NCBI GenBank assembly: GCA_016711405.1
Contig: JADJSZ010000012.1
Span: forward strand, 1-64,000
Direction of reading: 5' to 3'
DNA: 64,000 nucleotides
Source of the DNA: Candidatus Hadersleviella danica
GTDB taxonomy: Bacteria; Chloroflexota; Anaerolineae; Promineifilales; Promineifilaceae
Part shown: piece after piece, positions 50,488 to 58,904 of the stretch
How the letters are laid out: the number at the start of each line of letters is the position of its first letter
Numbering within the stretch: position 1 is the stretch's first letter
Made by a program: the position numbers and the translations under genes
The notes under the pieces: model-generated
The model's input: only the letters and a program-made list of their open reading frames with translations
What the model was told of the DNA's origin: nothing
The model's database searches: none

Positions 50488-51705
50488 TTATTCCTCCGCT
50501 TCTGCTTCAAGTGTGGGTTCGGCCGTGTCCACGGGTACGGGTGTGGGGGTGGGGATAAAGACAAAATCGGCTTGGACGAGGACGAAATTGGTGCGCCCCG
50601 GCCGAATTTCCACCAAATTGGTGTACTGACGCAAAATCCCATCCTCCCCAGCCGCCCACATATCCAATTGGTATTGCCCCGCAGGTAAATCCCCCACCAC
50701 AAAATTTTCGTTCCATACCTCATCGGGAATGAGGCGCAAATCTTCGTAGGTTTTTTGGCGGCGGGGGGCTATATCGGCCGAGACTTGCAACGGTGTGACC
50801 ACCAACTCTGCCCCACTAATCGGCTCGCCGCGCACATCCACAAAACGGCCGGCCAACGTCCCCCACCCTTCGTAGGGAGCCAACCACAAATAAGGGTTCC
50901 GCACGGCAAAGTATTCGTCTTCACCCACCCGCACCTCAAAATGGAGATGGGAGCCGCTGGTGTAGCCCGTGCCGCCCACCCCCGCCAGCAATTGCCCCTG
51001 CTCCACCACATCCCCCACACTGACAAATAGCTCGATGGCATGGGCGTACAAGGTGTACACAGCTTTCTCTTGCCATTGCCAATCGTGTTGAATGACGATG
51101 GTATTGCCGTAATAGCTCACCCCATCGCGGTTGCTGATGAGTTCGCCTGCCCAAATGACACGGCCGCTTCCCGCCGCCAAAATTTGGGTGCCATTGGGGT
51201 TGGGAAAATCCAGCCCGTGGTGGATGCGGTAAGCGCCGATTTCGGCCAACAACACATCGTTGCCATACGGGTACCACTCAAGGGCATAGTTACGCGACCC
51301 CGAGGGGAGCGGCCGTGCCAGCCAGTAATGGTCATCGGGATGGATAGCCAGCGGGACGGGCAGTGGCGGCGGCCGAAGTTCGGTTGTGCCGACCAAAATG
51401 GGCACAAGGGTGGGATTGAGATTAAATGGCTGGGGGGTGCTGGTGAGGAGGGGGATGTCGTTCGGCCGCACGGCCGCGCCCACGGCCAAGGGAGATGGCG
51501 TAAAAGGGGGTGTCGCACTCGGGGTGAGCGAGGGGGTGGGCGTAAAAAGCGGGGTGATGCTGGGGCTGGGGCTAGGCGTGGGGGTGGCCATGAGTGGCGC
51601 GGCCGTGGGCAAAACCAACGGAGCCAAAGCGCGAGGCGTGGGGCGGCAAGCCATCAGCGATAGGAGGCAAACGCTGGAAAGGATAAGCCGTAAGCCGTAA
51701 GCCAT
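50488..51705 (-). CDS. M23-family metallopeptidase lipoprotein
   Basis: 405 residues from MAYGLRLILSSVCLLSLMAC at 51705, where the lipobox LMAC gives a lipidated Cys20. Alternatively translation starts at 51765, overlapping the response-regulator stop. Pro/Thr/Ser-rich linker (~30-80), then an M23 (LytM) domain with HHGLDFPNPNGTQILAAGSG and SHLHFEVRVGEDEYF, which supply zinc ligands, and a C-terminal beta-domain (~300-405). It probably cleaves or binds peptidoglycan. The first residues of the signal peptide are written in family G repeat units (GGCTTACGGCTTA). Last gene of the signalling operon. Confidence 0.85.
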   Translation of the reverse strand: MAYGLRLILSSVCLLSLMACRPTPRALAPLVLPTAAPLMATPTPSPSPSITPLFTPTPSLTPSATPPFTPSPLAVGAAVRPNDIPLLTSTPQPFNLNPTLVPILVGTTELRPPPLPVPLAIHPDDHYWLARPLPSGSRNYALEWYPYGNDVLLAEIGAYRIHHGLDFPNPNGTQILAAGSGRVIWAGELISNRDGVSYYGNTIVIQHDWQWQEKAVYTLYAHAIELFVSVGDVVEQGQLLAGVGGTGYTSGSHLHFEVRVGEDEYFAVRNPYLWLAPYEGWGTLAGRFVDVRGEPISGAELVVTPLQVSADIAPRRQKTYEDLRLIPDEVWNENFVVGDLPAGQYQLDMWAAGEDGILRQYTNLVEIRPGRTNFVLVQADFVFIPTPTPVPVDTAEPTLEAEAEE

Positions 51706-51757
51706 AAGCTGTAAGCTCTGCCCCTTCGTTCCGCGTTCCCCATTCCGCAATCCGCAA

Positions 51758-52546
51758 TCAAACATGAATCACATACCCCACACCCCGAATGGTGCCGATG
51801 AGTTCATCGTTGATGCCCGTTTCTTTGATTTTTTGGCGCAACCGGTACACATGGGAGCGCACAATGTTGCTGGCTTCAATCGCATCGGTGCGGTATTGGT
51901 GGATGGCATAGACGAGTTGTTGGGCGGTGACAACTTGGGGGGCTTGGCTGACCAGATAGCTGAGGATGCTAAATTCGATTGGGGTAAGGGGCAACGGGGT
52001 TTTGTTGACCAAAATCATGTGCCGCTCTTTATCTATGGTCAGCCGATTGTGGTCGCTGGCGGGTGGGGGGGGAGCCACGGCCGTAGGGGCATAAGCCGCC
52101 ACCCCGTCGCCCCGTATCTCGCGCAAGGTGGAGACGATGTTTTGCTCCAATTCGTTGATGAGCAAGGTTTGCTTCTGGCGTTGGTAGCGTTTGGCCAGCC
52201 CTTGGCGCACGCTATGCCGAATTTCGTCGGCCATGCAGGGCTTGAGCAAATAATCGTGCGCCCCGTGGCGCAGGGCAATGACGGCCGTTTCCAGCGTTCC
52301 CTGCCCTGTCAGCAAAATAACGGCCGCATCTGGCTGATGCTGGTGCAATGCCTCCAGCACATCGAGGCCACTTGGGCCACGGCCGAGGTTAATATCCAGC
52401 AAGGCCAAATCAAAGGGCTGGTGGATGGCTTCTAAAGCGGCCGTGCCATCAGCCAAAGAGACCACCTCATGCCCTTCGCTGGTTAGCAACCGTTCTAAGA
52501 AAAAGCGGATATACGGTTCATCGTCTACAACGAGAATTTTGCTCAT
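51758..52546 (-). CDS. OmpR-type response regulator
   Basis: 262 residues. Receiver domain (1-120): VVDDEP, phospho-acceptor Asp in ALLDINLG (about residue 52), LTGQG, LLKPCMADE. After a linker with an Ala/Pro stretch, a winged helix: LVSQAPQVVTAQQLVYAIHQ, ASNIVRSHVYRLRQKIKE, GTIRGVGYVIHV. Directly downstream of a histidine kinase gene, its probable partner. It overlaps or abuts the M23 gene, a likely target or co-regulated gene. Confidence 0.92.
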   Translation of the reverse strand: MSKILVVDDEPYIRFFLERLLTSEGHEVVSLADGTAALEAIHQPFDLALLDINLGRGPSGLDVLEALHQHQPDAAVILLTGQGTLETAVIALRHGAHDYLLKPCMADEIRHSVRQGLAKRYQRQKQTLLINELEQNIVSTLREIRGDGVAAYAPTAVAPPPPASDHNRLTIDKERHMILVNKTPLPLTPIEFSILSYLVSQAPQVVTAQQLVYAIHQYRTDAIEASNIVRSHVYRLRQKIKETGINDELIGTIRGVGYVIHV

Positions 52547-52554
52547 AACAAATT

Positions 52555-52629
52555 GTTGGTTATTCGTTACTGGTTACTGGTTACTCGTTACATATCAACC
52601 GCAAGTACCAATAACGAATAACCAATAAC
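52555..52629. repeat. Family A hairpin repeat, copy A5
   Basis: TTGTTGGTTATTCGTTACTGG opposite CCAATAACGAATAACCAATAAC, filling the kinase-response regulator spacer. Confidence 0.8.
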
Positions 52630-52633
52630 TCTT

Positions 52634-54251
52634 CTACCCCACGGGCAAATCAATAACAAACGTGGTTCCTTGGCCAAGGCGGCTTTCCACCTGAATTTGG
52701 CCGTGGTGGTCTTGGATAATGCCATAGCTGGTGGACAAGCCCAAGCCAGAGCCAGCCATTTTACTGGTGACAAAAGGTTCAAATAGATGTGGCAAAATTT
52801 CGGGGGAGATTCCTTCACCTGTATCACGAAAAATGATGCGGGTAGCGGGCTGGGTGCGATGGTTGCCTGCAAGGGTGATTTTGACGTATTCGGCCGTGAT
52901 ATGCAACTCGCCTCCGTGGGGCATTGCATCCAGCGCGTTTAATACCAAATTGAGAAACACTTGTTTAAGCTGGTTGCTGTTGCCCCACACAATCGGTAAA
53001 TCGGCCGCCCACTGGCAATGGGTGGTAATGTTGCTATCGGCAATGGTGCGGTGCATCAGCGCCAACACCTCTTCGATGAGGCTAGAAATTTGGATGGCTT
53101 CAGCGGCATCGGCCGCTGGTTCGTAAAAGTCGCGCAAGCGGCTGCACATTTCGGCCACCCGCATCAATTCCGTTTGCACAATGCCCAAGTAAGTTTCCAC
53201 TTCCTCGGGAATGGGCACGGCCGCTTGCGCCAGCTCTTCCACCGCCAGCGTCATACAGCCCTGAATGGCTTGGATGGGGTTGTTAATTTCGTGCGCCACC
53301 GAAGAGGAGAGGCGGCCGAGGGCGGCCATCTTTTCCGCCTGCACCAGATGCGCCTGCGATTGGTGCAGTTGCTGGTACTGCTCGCGCTCCTTCTCGTACA
53401 ACATGGCATTGTGAATGGCGATGGCCGCCCAGTGGGAAGCGGATTCGAGCAGGGGCAAGGCATCGGCCGTGAACGGCAAGGGCTGGCTGTGCGCCGCCTC
53501 GAGTACGCCAATCACGCCCTGCTCCAAAATAATCGGCACGGCCAACATGGTTTGGGTCACAAAGCCGCTCACTTTCTCCACTTCTTCGTACAAGGGCACG
53601 TTGCTGGTGGCGCGGCTGGTCACGTTCATGGATTGCCCCGTTTGCAGAACATGCCCCGCCACCCCTTTATGAGCAGGCATACGGGTATGCAACAGCCCCC
53701 GTGTGCCGGGGCCGCTGACCGCTACAAAGACGAGTTCGTCCCCTTCCAGTAATAGCACGGCCACCCCTTCGGCCGCGACCAACCCTGTCACTTCATCCAA
53801 AACCCGTTGCAACACCTCCTCCATGTTGAGGCTACTCGTTACCAATTGCCCCATGTGGCTCAGGGTTTCGAGTTGGTGGCGGTAAGATTGGGCGTTGTGC
53901 ATTGCCTGTGCCACCAGTGTCACATCGCGGAAAAAGCCAAACACCCAACTGGTTTGCCCTATTTGGCTGTGGTAGGCGAGGTTGCCGTTGACAATCAGAA
54001 GACGGCCGTCGCGGGTGAGTAATTTGGTGGCGAGATTGTAAGCCGTTTTGCCTGTCCACAATTCGGTTAACTGTTGGCGACAATGCTCGTGTTGGCTGGG
54101 GTGTATCACATCCCAAATTGTCAATTGGGCCGCCTCCTCGGCCGTGTACCCCAGTGCTTTGCGCCAAGATAAATTGACATAACAAACACGGCCGTGGGGG
54201 TCTATCGCTTGCACCAAATCATGGCTGTGGTCGAAAAAGAGAGGTGTCCAT
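52634..54251 (-). CDS. PAS-GAF sensor histidine kinase (start region frameshifted)
   Basis: Cytoplasmic kinase: PAS (~15-125, DLVQAIDPHGRVCYVNLSW), GAF (~165-310), HisKA with phospho-His in SSVAHEINNPIQAIQG, HATPase with NLVLNALDAMPHGG, FRDTGEGISPEIL and SGLGLSTSYGI. Translation from the only plausible ATG (54251) requires removing one base from the A5 run at 54234-54238, giving MDTSLFDHSHDLVQAID and 538 residues. Otherwise a GTG or TTG start at about 54214 must be used. No transmembrane segment, so it senses an internal signal. Between a PAS-cyclase and its response regulator. Confidence 0.88.
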
Positions 54252-54344
54252 GGGGATTGCGGAATGGGGAATGGGGATTGCGGAATGGGCTGACCGACTG
54301 ACCGACTGAAAGACTGAGAGACTGAAAACTGACCGACTAAACAC
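54252..54344. repeat. Families E and F repeat block
   Basis: GGGGATTGCGGAATGGGGAA units followed by GACCGACTGACCGACTGAAAG units, in the cyclase-kinase spacer. Confidence 0.7.
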
Positions 54345-55397
54345 CTACTGCCCCACCCGCACAGCTTGTAAATCGTAGATGGACAATGGCTGTTTGCGGG
54401 CCTTGAGGGTGACATCGCCCAAATAGGTGGCTTGCGCCAGCCCGCCAAGGGCGTGGAGCGTGGGTTGGCTGATGATGATTTGCCCCCCTTGGGCGCGGGC
54501 GCACAGGTGAAACGCGACATTGGTCGTGTCGCTGACCACGGAGTAGCGATAGCGGTCGCGCACGCCCAAGTAGCCCGTTACGACAGCCCCCGTATGCACC
54601 CCAATGCCGAATTGCACGGCCGGGAATTCGCGGCCGTTGGCTCGCACAAAATCGGCCAGATGGCGTTGCATGGCCACGGCCGTGCGCGCCCCCCGCAAAG
54701 CATGGTCCGCTTGCTCATCGGGCACATTAAACGTGGCCATAATCATATCCCCCACAATCTGAATAATCGTGCCCTGATTCTCCCACACAGCTTGGGCCAA
54801 AACCTCCAAATACACATTCAGAATATCAAACGTCTCTTCAGGTTCCAGCTTTTCAGCCATGCCCGTAAAATTCCGCATATCGGCAAAGACAATGGTGGCC
54901 ACGGTGCGTTGGTGGCCCCCCAACTTGGGCAGTTCGGGCGATTCAATCAGCTTATCGGCCACTCGGGCGGGCACAAACCGCTTGAGCAAAAAGGTGAGTT
55001 GCTCGTTGGCCGTGGCCAGCTTGTTGGAGAGCAAGTGCAATTCATTGCGCCGCTGGTGGAGCCGTTGCGATTGTTCCGCCTCACGGGTCACATCGGTCAG
55101 GGTGATGAGCCATGTGGTGGGGGCGGTCGGCAGGGCATCTACTTGCAGGTCAAAATACCGCTCACGGCCGTTGGCCAGCGTGCGCTGGGTTTTGCCCACA
55201 CACAAAGGGAAATGGCTCGGCCGTCCATCCACCAACTCCTCCTCCCGCCCAATCAGCTCGGGCATAAATTCAGTCAGGGGGCGGCCGTGCAACTCAGCCA
55301 TCCCCAACCCAAACCAATCAGTAAAGATATGGCTGTGGTAGGTCACCCGCAAATCGGCATCTGTCAAAAGATACCCTGTTTTGGCTCTACTGCTCAT
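54345..55397 (-). CDS. PAS domain-class III nucleotide cyclase
   Basis: 350 residues: PAS-like sensor (~1-115, LTDADLRVTYHSHIFTDWFG), short coiled linker (LHQRRNELHLLSNKLATANEQL), cyclase homology domain (~155-345). Metal-binding Asp residues are present in VFADMRNFTG and IVGDMIMATF, and SDTTNVAFHL matches the purine/transition-state region. However, the substrate-specifying Lys before GD reads Gln (IIQIVGD) and the usual NxxxR arginine reads His. It may make a cyclic nucleotide with altered specificity or be a receptor-like remnant. In an operon with a Pat-like protein and a two-component system. Confidence 0.85.
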   Translation of the reverse strand: MSSRAKTGYLLTDADLRVTYHSHIFTDWFGLGMAELHGRPLTEFMPELIGREEELVDGRPSHFPLCVGKTQRTLANGRERYFDLQVDALPTAPTTWLITLTDVTREAEQSQRLHQRRNELHLLSNKLATANEQLTFLLKRFVPARVADKLIESPELPKLGGHQRTVATIVFADMRNFTGMAEKLEPEETFDILNVYLEVLAQAVWENQGTIIQIVGDMIMATFNVPDEQADHALRGARTAVAMQRHLADFVRANGREFPAVQFGIGVHTGAVVTGYLGVRDRYRYSVVSDTTNVAFHLCARAQGGQIIISQPTLHALGGLAQATYLGDVTLKARKQPLSIYDLQAVRVGQ

Positions 55398-55401
55398 AGG
55401 G

Positions 55402-55470
55402 GTTCAGTGGTTAGTGGCTAGTGATTAGTGGGTAGTGCTGAGTGCATTGGCTTACGGCTTACAGCTTTAC
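55402..55470. repeat. Family B half-copy plus family G half-copy
   Basis: CAGTGGTTAGTGGCTAGTGA units, GTGCTGAGTGC, then GGCTTACGGCTTACAGC. Confidence 0.5.
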
Positions 55471-55473
55471 GGC

Positions 55474-58134
55474 TCAAAGCTCCAACACCACCTTGGTTAG
55501 TCCATCTTCACGGCCGAAGGCAAAGCCCAGCCGTTCAAAAACTCGTTTCATGGCTAAATTTTCGGGCAGGGTGACGGCCGTGATTTTGTGCAACCCCTCC
55601 ACCCGCCCAATCTCAATGAGTCGCTCCAAAATAACAGTGCCCAACCCTTGCCCATGATACGCATCTGCCACAATCGTGGCAAACTCCGCCTCGCTTGGGT
55701 CGAGTGGTTGGCGAGTTAGCCGCCCCACCGCCACAATCGCCAGCTCGCCTGTAGCGGGGTCTTTGTGTTCCGCCACCAACGCCATTTCGCGGTCATAATC
55801 AATAAAACAAATCTTGGTGAGCCTATCATGGTTGGTGCGCTGGTGCATATTCAGCGATTGAAAATAGCGCAAATAAACGCTTTGTTCCGAAAGGGTGCTG
55901 TGGAAAGCCACAATCTGCGGCTCATCCTCGGGGCGGATGGGGCGAATGGTCACATCCAGCCCCTGTTTGGTGCGCCACGGCCGACTGTATTGCCTTGGGT
56001 ACGGCCGAATAGCAGGCTTCGACAATTTTTCGGGTGGGGTGTTGGGTGGGTGGAGGATGATGCGGCCGTCTAGCACCCCCACCCGCTCCTTGCTGGCAAA
56101 AAGTGGGTTTATGTCAACTTCCTTCACCCACGGTTGCTCCACCACCAACTGACTAAAACGCACCAACAACTGCTCCATTTCGGCCATATCCACCCCACTT
56201 TGCACAAGCCCCTCGTAAATGCGGGTGCGTTCCATCAGCCGCCGCGCCAAGGTGCTGTTTAGGGGCGGCAACGACAGCGAGGTATCGCGCACGATTTCGG
56301 CCGCCGTGCCCCCCATCCCAAAGAGCAGTACAGGGCCGCACTGGACATCTTGGCTACTGCCGAGGAGCAGTTCCAACCCCAAATGGGTCGGCACATACGG
56401 TTGCACCGTCACCCCATCAAAATGCTCGGGCGGGATGGCCGCCTGAATGCGCCCAAACGCTTGGCGCACGGCCGCTTTATCCCCCACAGGCAACTCAATC
56501 CCCCCCGCCGCTAACTTGTGGGTAATGTGGTGGGAATTGACCTTGAGGACGACAGGGTAGCCGATTTGGTCGGCCGTGGCCGCCGCTTCTTCGGCCGTAA
56601 ATTCCAGCCGCGTGTCCAGCGTGGGGATGTGGTAAGCGGCCAGCACCATCTTGGTTTCGTACTCGGTCAGCAGGGTGCGCCCCGCCAACCGCACCTCTTC
56701 GATAACGGCCGTGGCATACGCATGAGCGGTTAGCTCATTGTCGCTGTCCTCGGGCAGGGAAGGCGTTTCATACAGCGAGCGCAAATTGCGGCTATAACGC
56801 CACATGTAATTAAACACCCGCGCCGCCGCATCGGGGTAGGCAAAGGTGGGAATACCCGCTTGGTTGAGCAATCTCTCCCCCTCGGCCATCTCGCCCCCAC
56901 CCATCCAACTGGCCAGCACGGGTTTGCCCGTGCTTCGCGCCAGCGGCAAGATGGCTTTGGCCACGGCCGTCGCGTCGGTCATCCCTTGCGGGGTCAGAAT
57001 GGCCAGCAGGCCCTCGGCCGTTTTGTCCTTGGCCACAATTTCCAGCGTTTGGGCAAACTGCTCGGGTGTGGCATCCCCCAACACATCCAACGGGTTATTG
57101 TGGCTCCAATGGGCGGGCAAGATGGCGTTCAGGGCGGCCATCGTCTCCTCACTCAGGGGGGCGAGTTGGCCGCCGCCTAAAATCAGCTCGTCGGTGGCCA
57201 ACACGGCTGGGCCACCCGCGTTGGTCACAATGGCGAGGCGGGGGCCAATGGGGCGGGGCTGTTTGTCCAAGCTCTCCGCCATGTAAAACAGTTCATCCAG
57301 CGTGTTGACCCGCAACACGCCACAGCGGCGAAAAGCGGCTTCTAGCACCTCGTCTTGCCCTGTCAGCGACCCCGTGTGGGAGACGGCCGCTCGTGCCGCC
57401 TCGGCCGTGCGCCCCGGCTTCAGCACAATAATTGGCTTGCTCATGGCCACCGCCCGCGCCGAGGACAAAAAGGCGCGGGCACGGCCGATGGTTTCCATGT
57501 AGACGATGATGCTCCGCGTGTGTGGGTCGTTGCCCAACTCGTTCAGCAAATCCCCCCAATCCACATCCACCATGCTCCCCACGGAGATAACCGCACTAAA
57601 ACCGACGTTTTCGCGCAAGCTCCAGTCGAGCACGGCCGTGCCCAACGCCCCGCTCTGGGTCAGGAAGCCGACGCGCCCCGGCTGAACCATGCCCCGTGCA
57701 AAGGTGGCGTTCAGGCCCAGCCGAGGAACCATCACCCCCAAGCTGTTGGGGCCGATGAGGCGCAAACCGCCTGCGCGGGCGGCCGAAAGCACGGCCGCTT
57801 CCCGCTCTGCCCCCGCCTCGCCCATCTCGCGGAAGCCCGCCGAGGTGATGATGGCTCCCCGCACCCCGGCCGCCACACAATCCCGCACAGCATCCACCAC
57901 CTTGTCGGCGCGGAGCATAATAATCGCCAAATCTATCTCGTCAGGCACATCGGCCAGTTTGCTGTAGGCGCGAATGCCCATCACACTGCGCCGCCGAATG
58001 TTGATGGGATAGATAACCCCCTCGAAGCCGTTGGTGATGAGGTTCCACATGACGGTACGGCCGATGCTTCCCTCGCGCTCGGTTGCGCCAATGACGGCAA
58101 TGGTACGGGGGTTGAGGATGGGTTGGAGGGACAT
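55474..58134 (-). CDS. Pat-like protein: ADP-forming acyl-CoA synthetase fused to GNAT acetyltransferase
   Basis: 886 residues from MSLQPILNPRTIAVIGATEREGSIG at 58134. CoA-binding and succinyl-CoA-ligase-like domains (~1-450), ATP-grasp domain (~480-700: YPVVLKVNSHHITHKLAAGGI), C-terminal GNAT (~735-886: VADAYHGQGLGTVILERLIEIG). Same order as enterobacterial Pat/YfiQ, which acetylates lysines of acetyl-CoA synthetase and other proteins. The phospho-His loop of a working synthetase is not obvious. Mycobacterial Pat is cAMP-controlled, so adjacency to a nucleotide cyclase is suggestive. Confidence 0.88.
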   Translation of the reverse strand: MSLQPILNPRTIAVIGATEREGSIGRTVMWNLITNGFEGVIYPINIRRRSVMGIRAYSKLADVPDEIDLAIIMLRADKVVDAVRDCVAAGVRGAIITSAGFREMGEAGAEREAAVLSAARAGGLRLIGPNSLGVMVPRLGLNATFARGMVQPGRVGFLTQSGALGTAVLDWSLRENVGFSAVISVGSMVDVDWGDLLNELGNDPHTRSIIVYMETIGRARAFLSSARAVAMSKPIIVLKPGRTAEAARAAVSHTGSLTGQDEVLEAAFRRCGVLRVNTLDELFYMAESLDKQPRPIGPRLAIVTNAGGPAVLATDELILGGGQLAPLSEETMAALNAILPAHWSHNNPLDVLGDATPEQFAQTLEIVAKDKTAEGLLAILTPQGMTDATAVAKAILPLARSTGKPVLASWMGGGEMAEGERLLNQAGIPTFAYPDAAARVFNYMWRYSRNLRSLYETPSLPEDSDNELTAHAYATAVIEEVRLAGRTLLTEYETKMVLAAYHIPTLDTRLEFTAEEAAATADQIGYPVVLKVNSHHITHKLAAGGIELPVGDKAAVRQAFGRIQAAIPPEHFDGVTVQPYVPTHLGLELLLGSSQDVQCGPVLLFGMGGTAAEIVRDTSLSLPPLNSTLARRLMERTRIYEGLVQSGVDMAEMEQLLVRFSQLVVEQPWVKEVDINPLFASKERVGVLDGRIILHPPNTPPEKLSKPAIRPYPRQYSRPWRTKQGLDVTIRPIRPEDEPQIVAFHSTLSEQSVYLRYFQSLNMHQRTNHDRLTKICFIDYDREMALVAEHKDPATGELAIVAVGRLTRQPLDPSEAEFATIVADAYHGQGLGTVILERLIEIGRVEGLHKITAVTLPENLAMKRVFERLGFAFGREDGLTKVVLEL

Positions 58135-58135
58135 G

Positions 58136-58172
58136 GGATTGCGGATTTTGGATTTTGGATTGCGGATTGGGG
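58136..58172. repeat. Family E repeat copy
   Basis: GGGATTGCGGATTTTGGATTTTGGATTGCGG-like units directly upstream of the Pat-like start; adjoins element D4. Confidence 0.6.
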
Positions 58173-58177
58173 GATAT

Positions 58178-58273
58178 GGCATGGTTCCAATCGGACGGGG
58201 GACGGGGGACAAGGGACTGGAGGTTACAAGCGTCCCAAGTCCCTTGTCCCTAGTCAAAAGCCATGAACCATGC
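58178..58273 (+). repeat. Family D palindromic element, copy D4 (short)
   Basis: GGCATGGTTCC start and TGAACCATGC end, with GGGGACAAGGGACTGGAGG, the shared loop TTACAAGCGTCC and AAGTCCCTTGTCCCTAGTC. It lacks the ATCTTTACAA sub-terminal segment of D1-D3, giving 96 bases. Confidence 0.8.
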
Positions 58274-58297
58274 TGAGGAAGTGAATGGAGTCTCTGC

Positions 58298-58762
58298 TTA
58301 TACCCCCTCCGCTTGGCGAATGTGTGCCAGTAGGCCCTGACAGCCATCTAAGACGAGTTCGTAGACGTATTCAAAGTTGCCCGTGTAGTATGGGTCTGGT
58401 ACGTTTTGCACGTGGCGGTGCTGGGTGGCAAAATCCAGCAAGCGGTGGAGGCGGGGATGCTCGCCGAATTGGCGGCGTAAGTCGGCCGTGTTTTCCCCGT
58501 CCATCGCCACCACCCAATGCGCGGGGTTCATGTCGGCTTGGCTCACTTGCCGGGCACGGCCGTTGTAAACCACCCCATGCTCGCGTAACACCTGTTGTGT
58601 GCCTCGGTGCGGCCGTTCGCCCGTGTGGTAGCCGGCCGTGCCCGCCGAATCCACCGCCACTACCTCCCCCAAACCCGCCTCGGCCACCAAATGGGCAAAC
58701 ACCCCCTCCGCCATCGGCGACCGACAGATATTTCCCAGACAGACAAAAATGACGTGAATCAT
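58298..58762 (-). CDS. Low-molecular-weight protein tyrosine phosphatase
   Basis: 154 residues from MIHVIFVCLGNICRSPMAEGV at 58762. P loop CLGNICRSP (C-x5-R-S) and the general-acid DPYY near residue 117 are intact. It dephosphorylates phosphotyrosine or arginine-phosphate substrates. First gene of the signalling operon, upstream of the Pat-like gene. The upstream 58763-58904 spacer carries repeats. Confidence 0.92.
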   Translation of the reverse strand: MIHVIFVCLGNICRSPMAEGVFAHLVAEAGLGEVVAVDSAGTAGYHTGERPHRGTQQVLREHGVVYNGRARQVSQADMNPAHWVVAMDGENTADLRRQFGEHPRLHRLLDFATQHRHVQNVPDPYYTGNFEYVYELVLDGCQGLLAHIRQAEGV

Positions 58763-58904
58763 AGGACAATGAGTAATGAGTAATGAGCAATGAACAAAGG
58801 GTTGCTGGTGATTGTACCAAATTGCGGAGGGTAAGGGACGAGGGACGAAGGATGAGGGACGAGGGACAAATGACCAAGGACAAATGACGACTGACCAATG
58901 ACAC
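58763..58904. repeat. Family K and D-type micro-repeats in a divergent spacer
   Basis: AATGAGTAATGAGTAATGAG units (58770-58790), then GGGACGAGGGACGAAGGATG and GACAAATGACCAAGGACAAA units up to the next ATG. No complementary arms. Confidence 0.5.
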
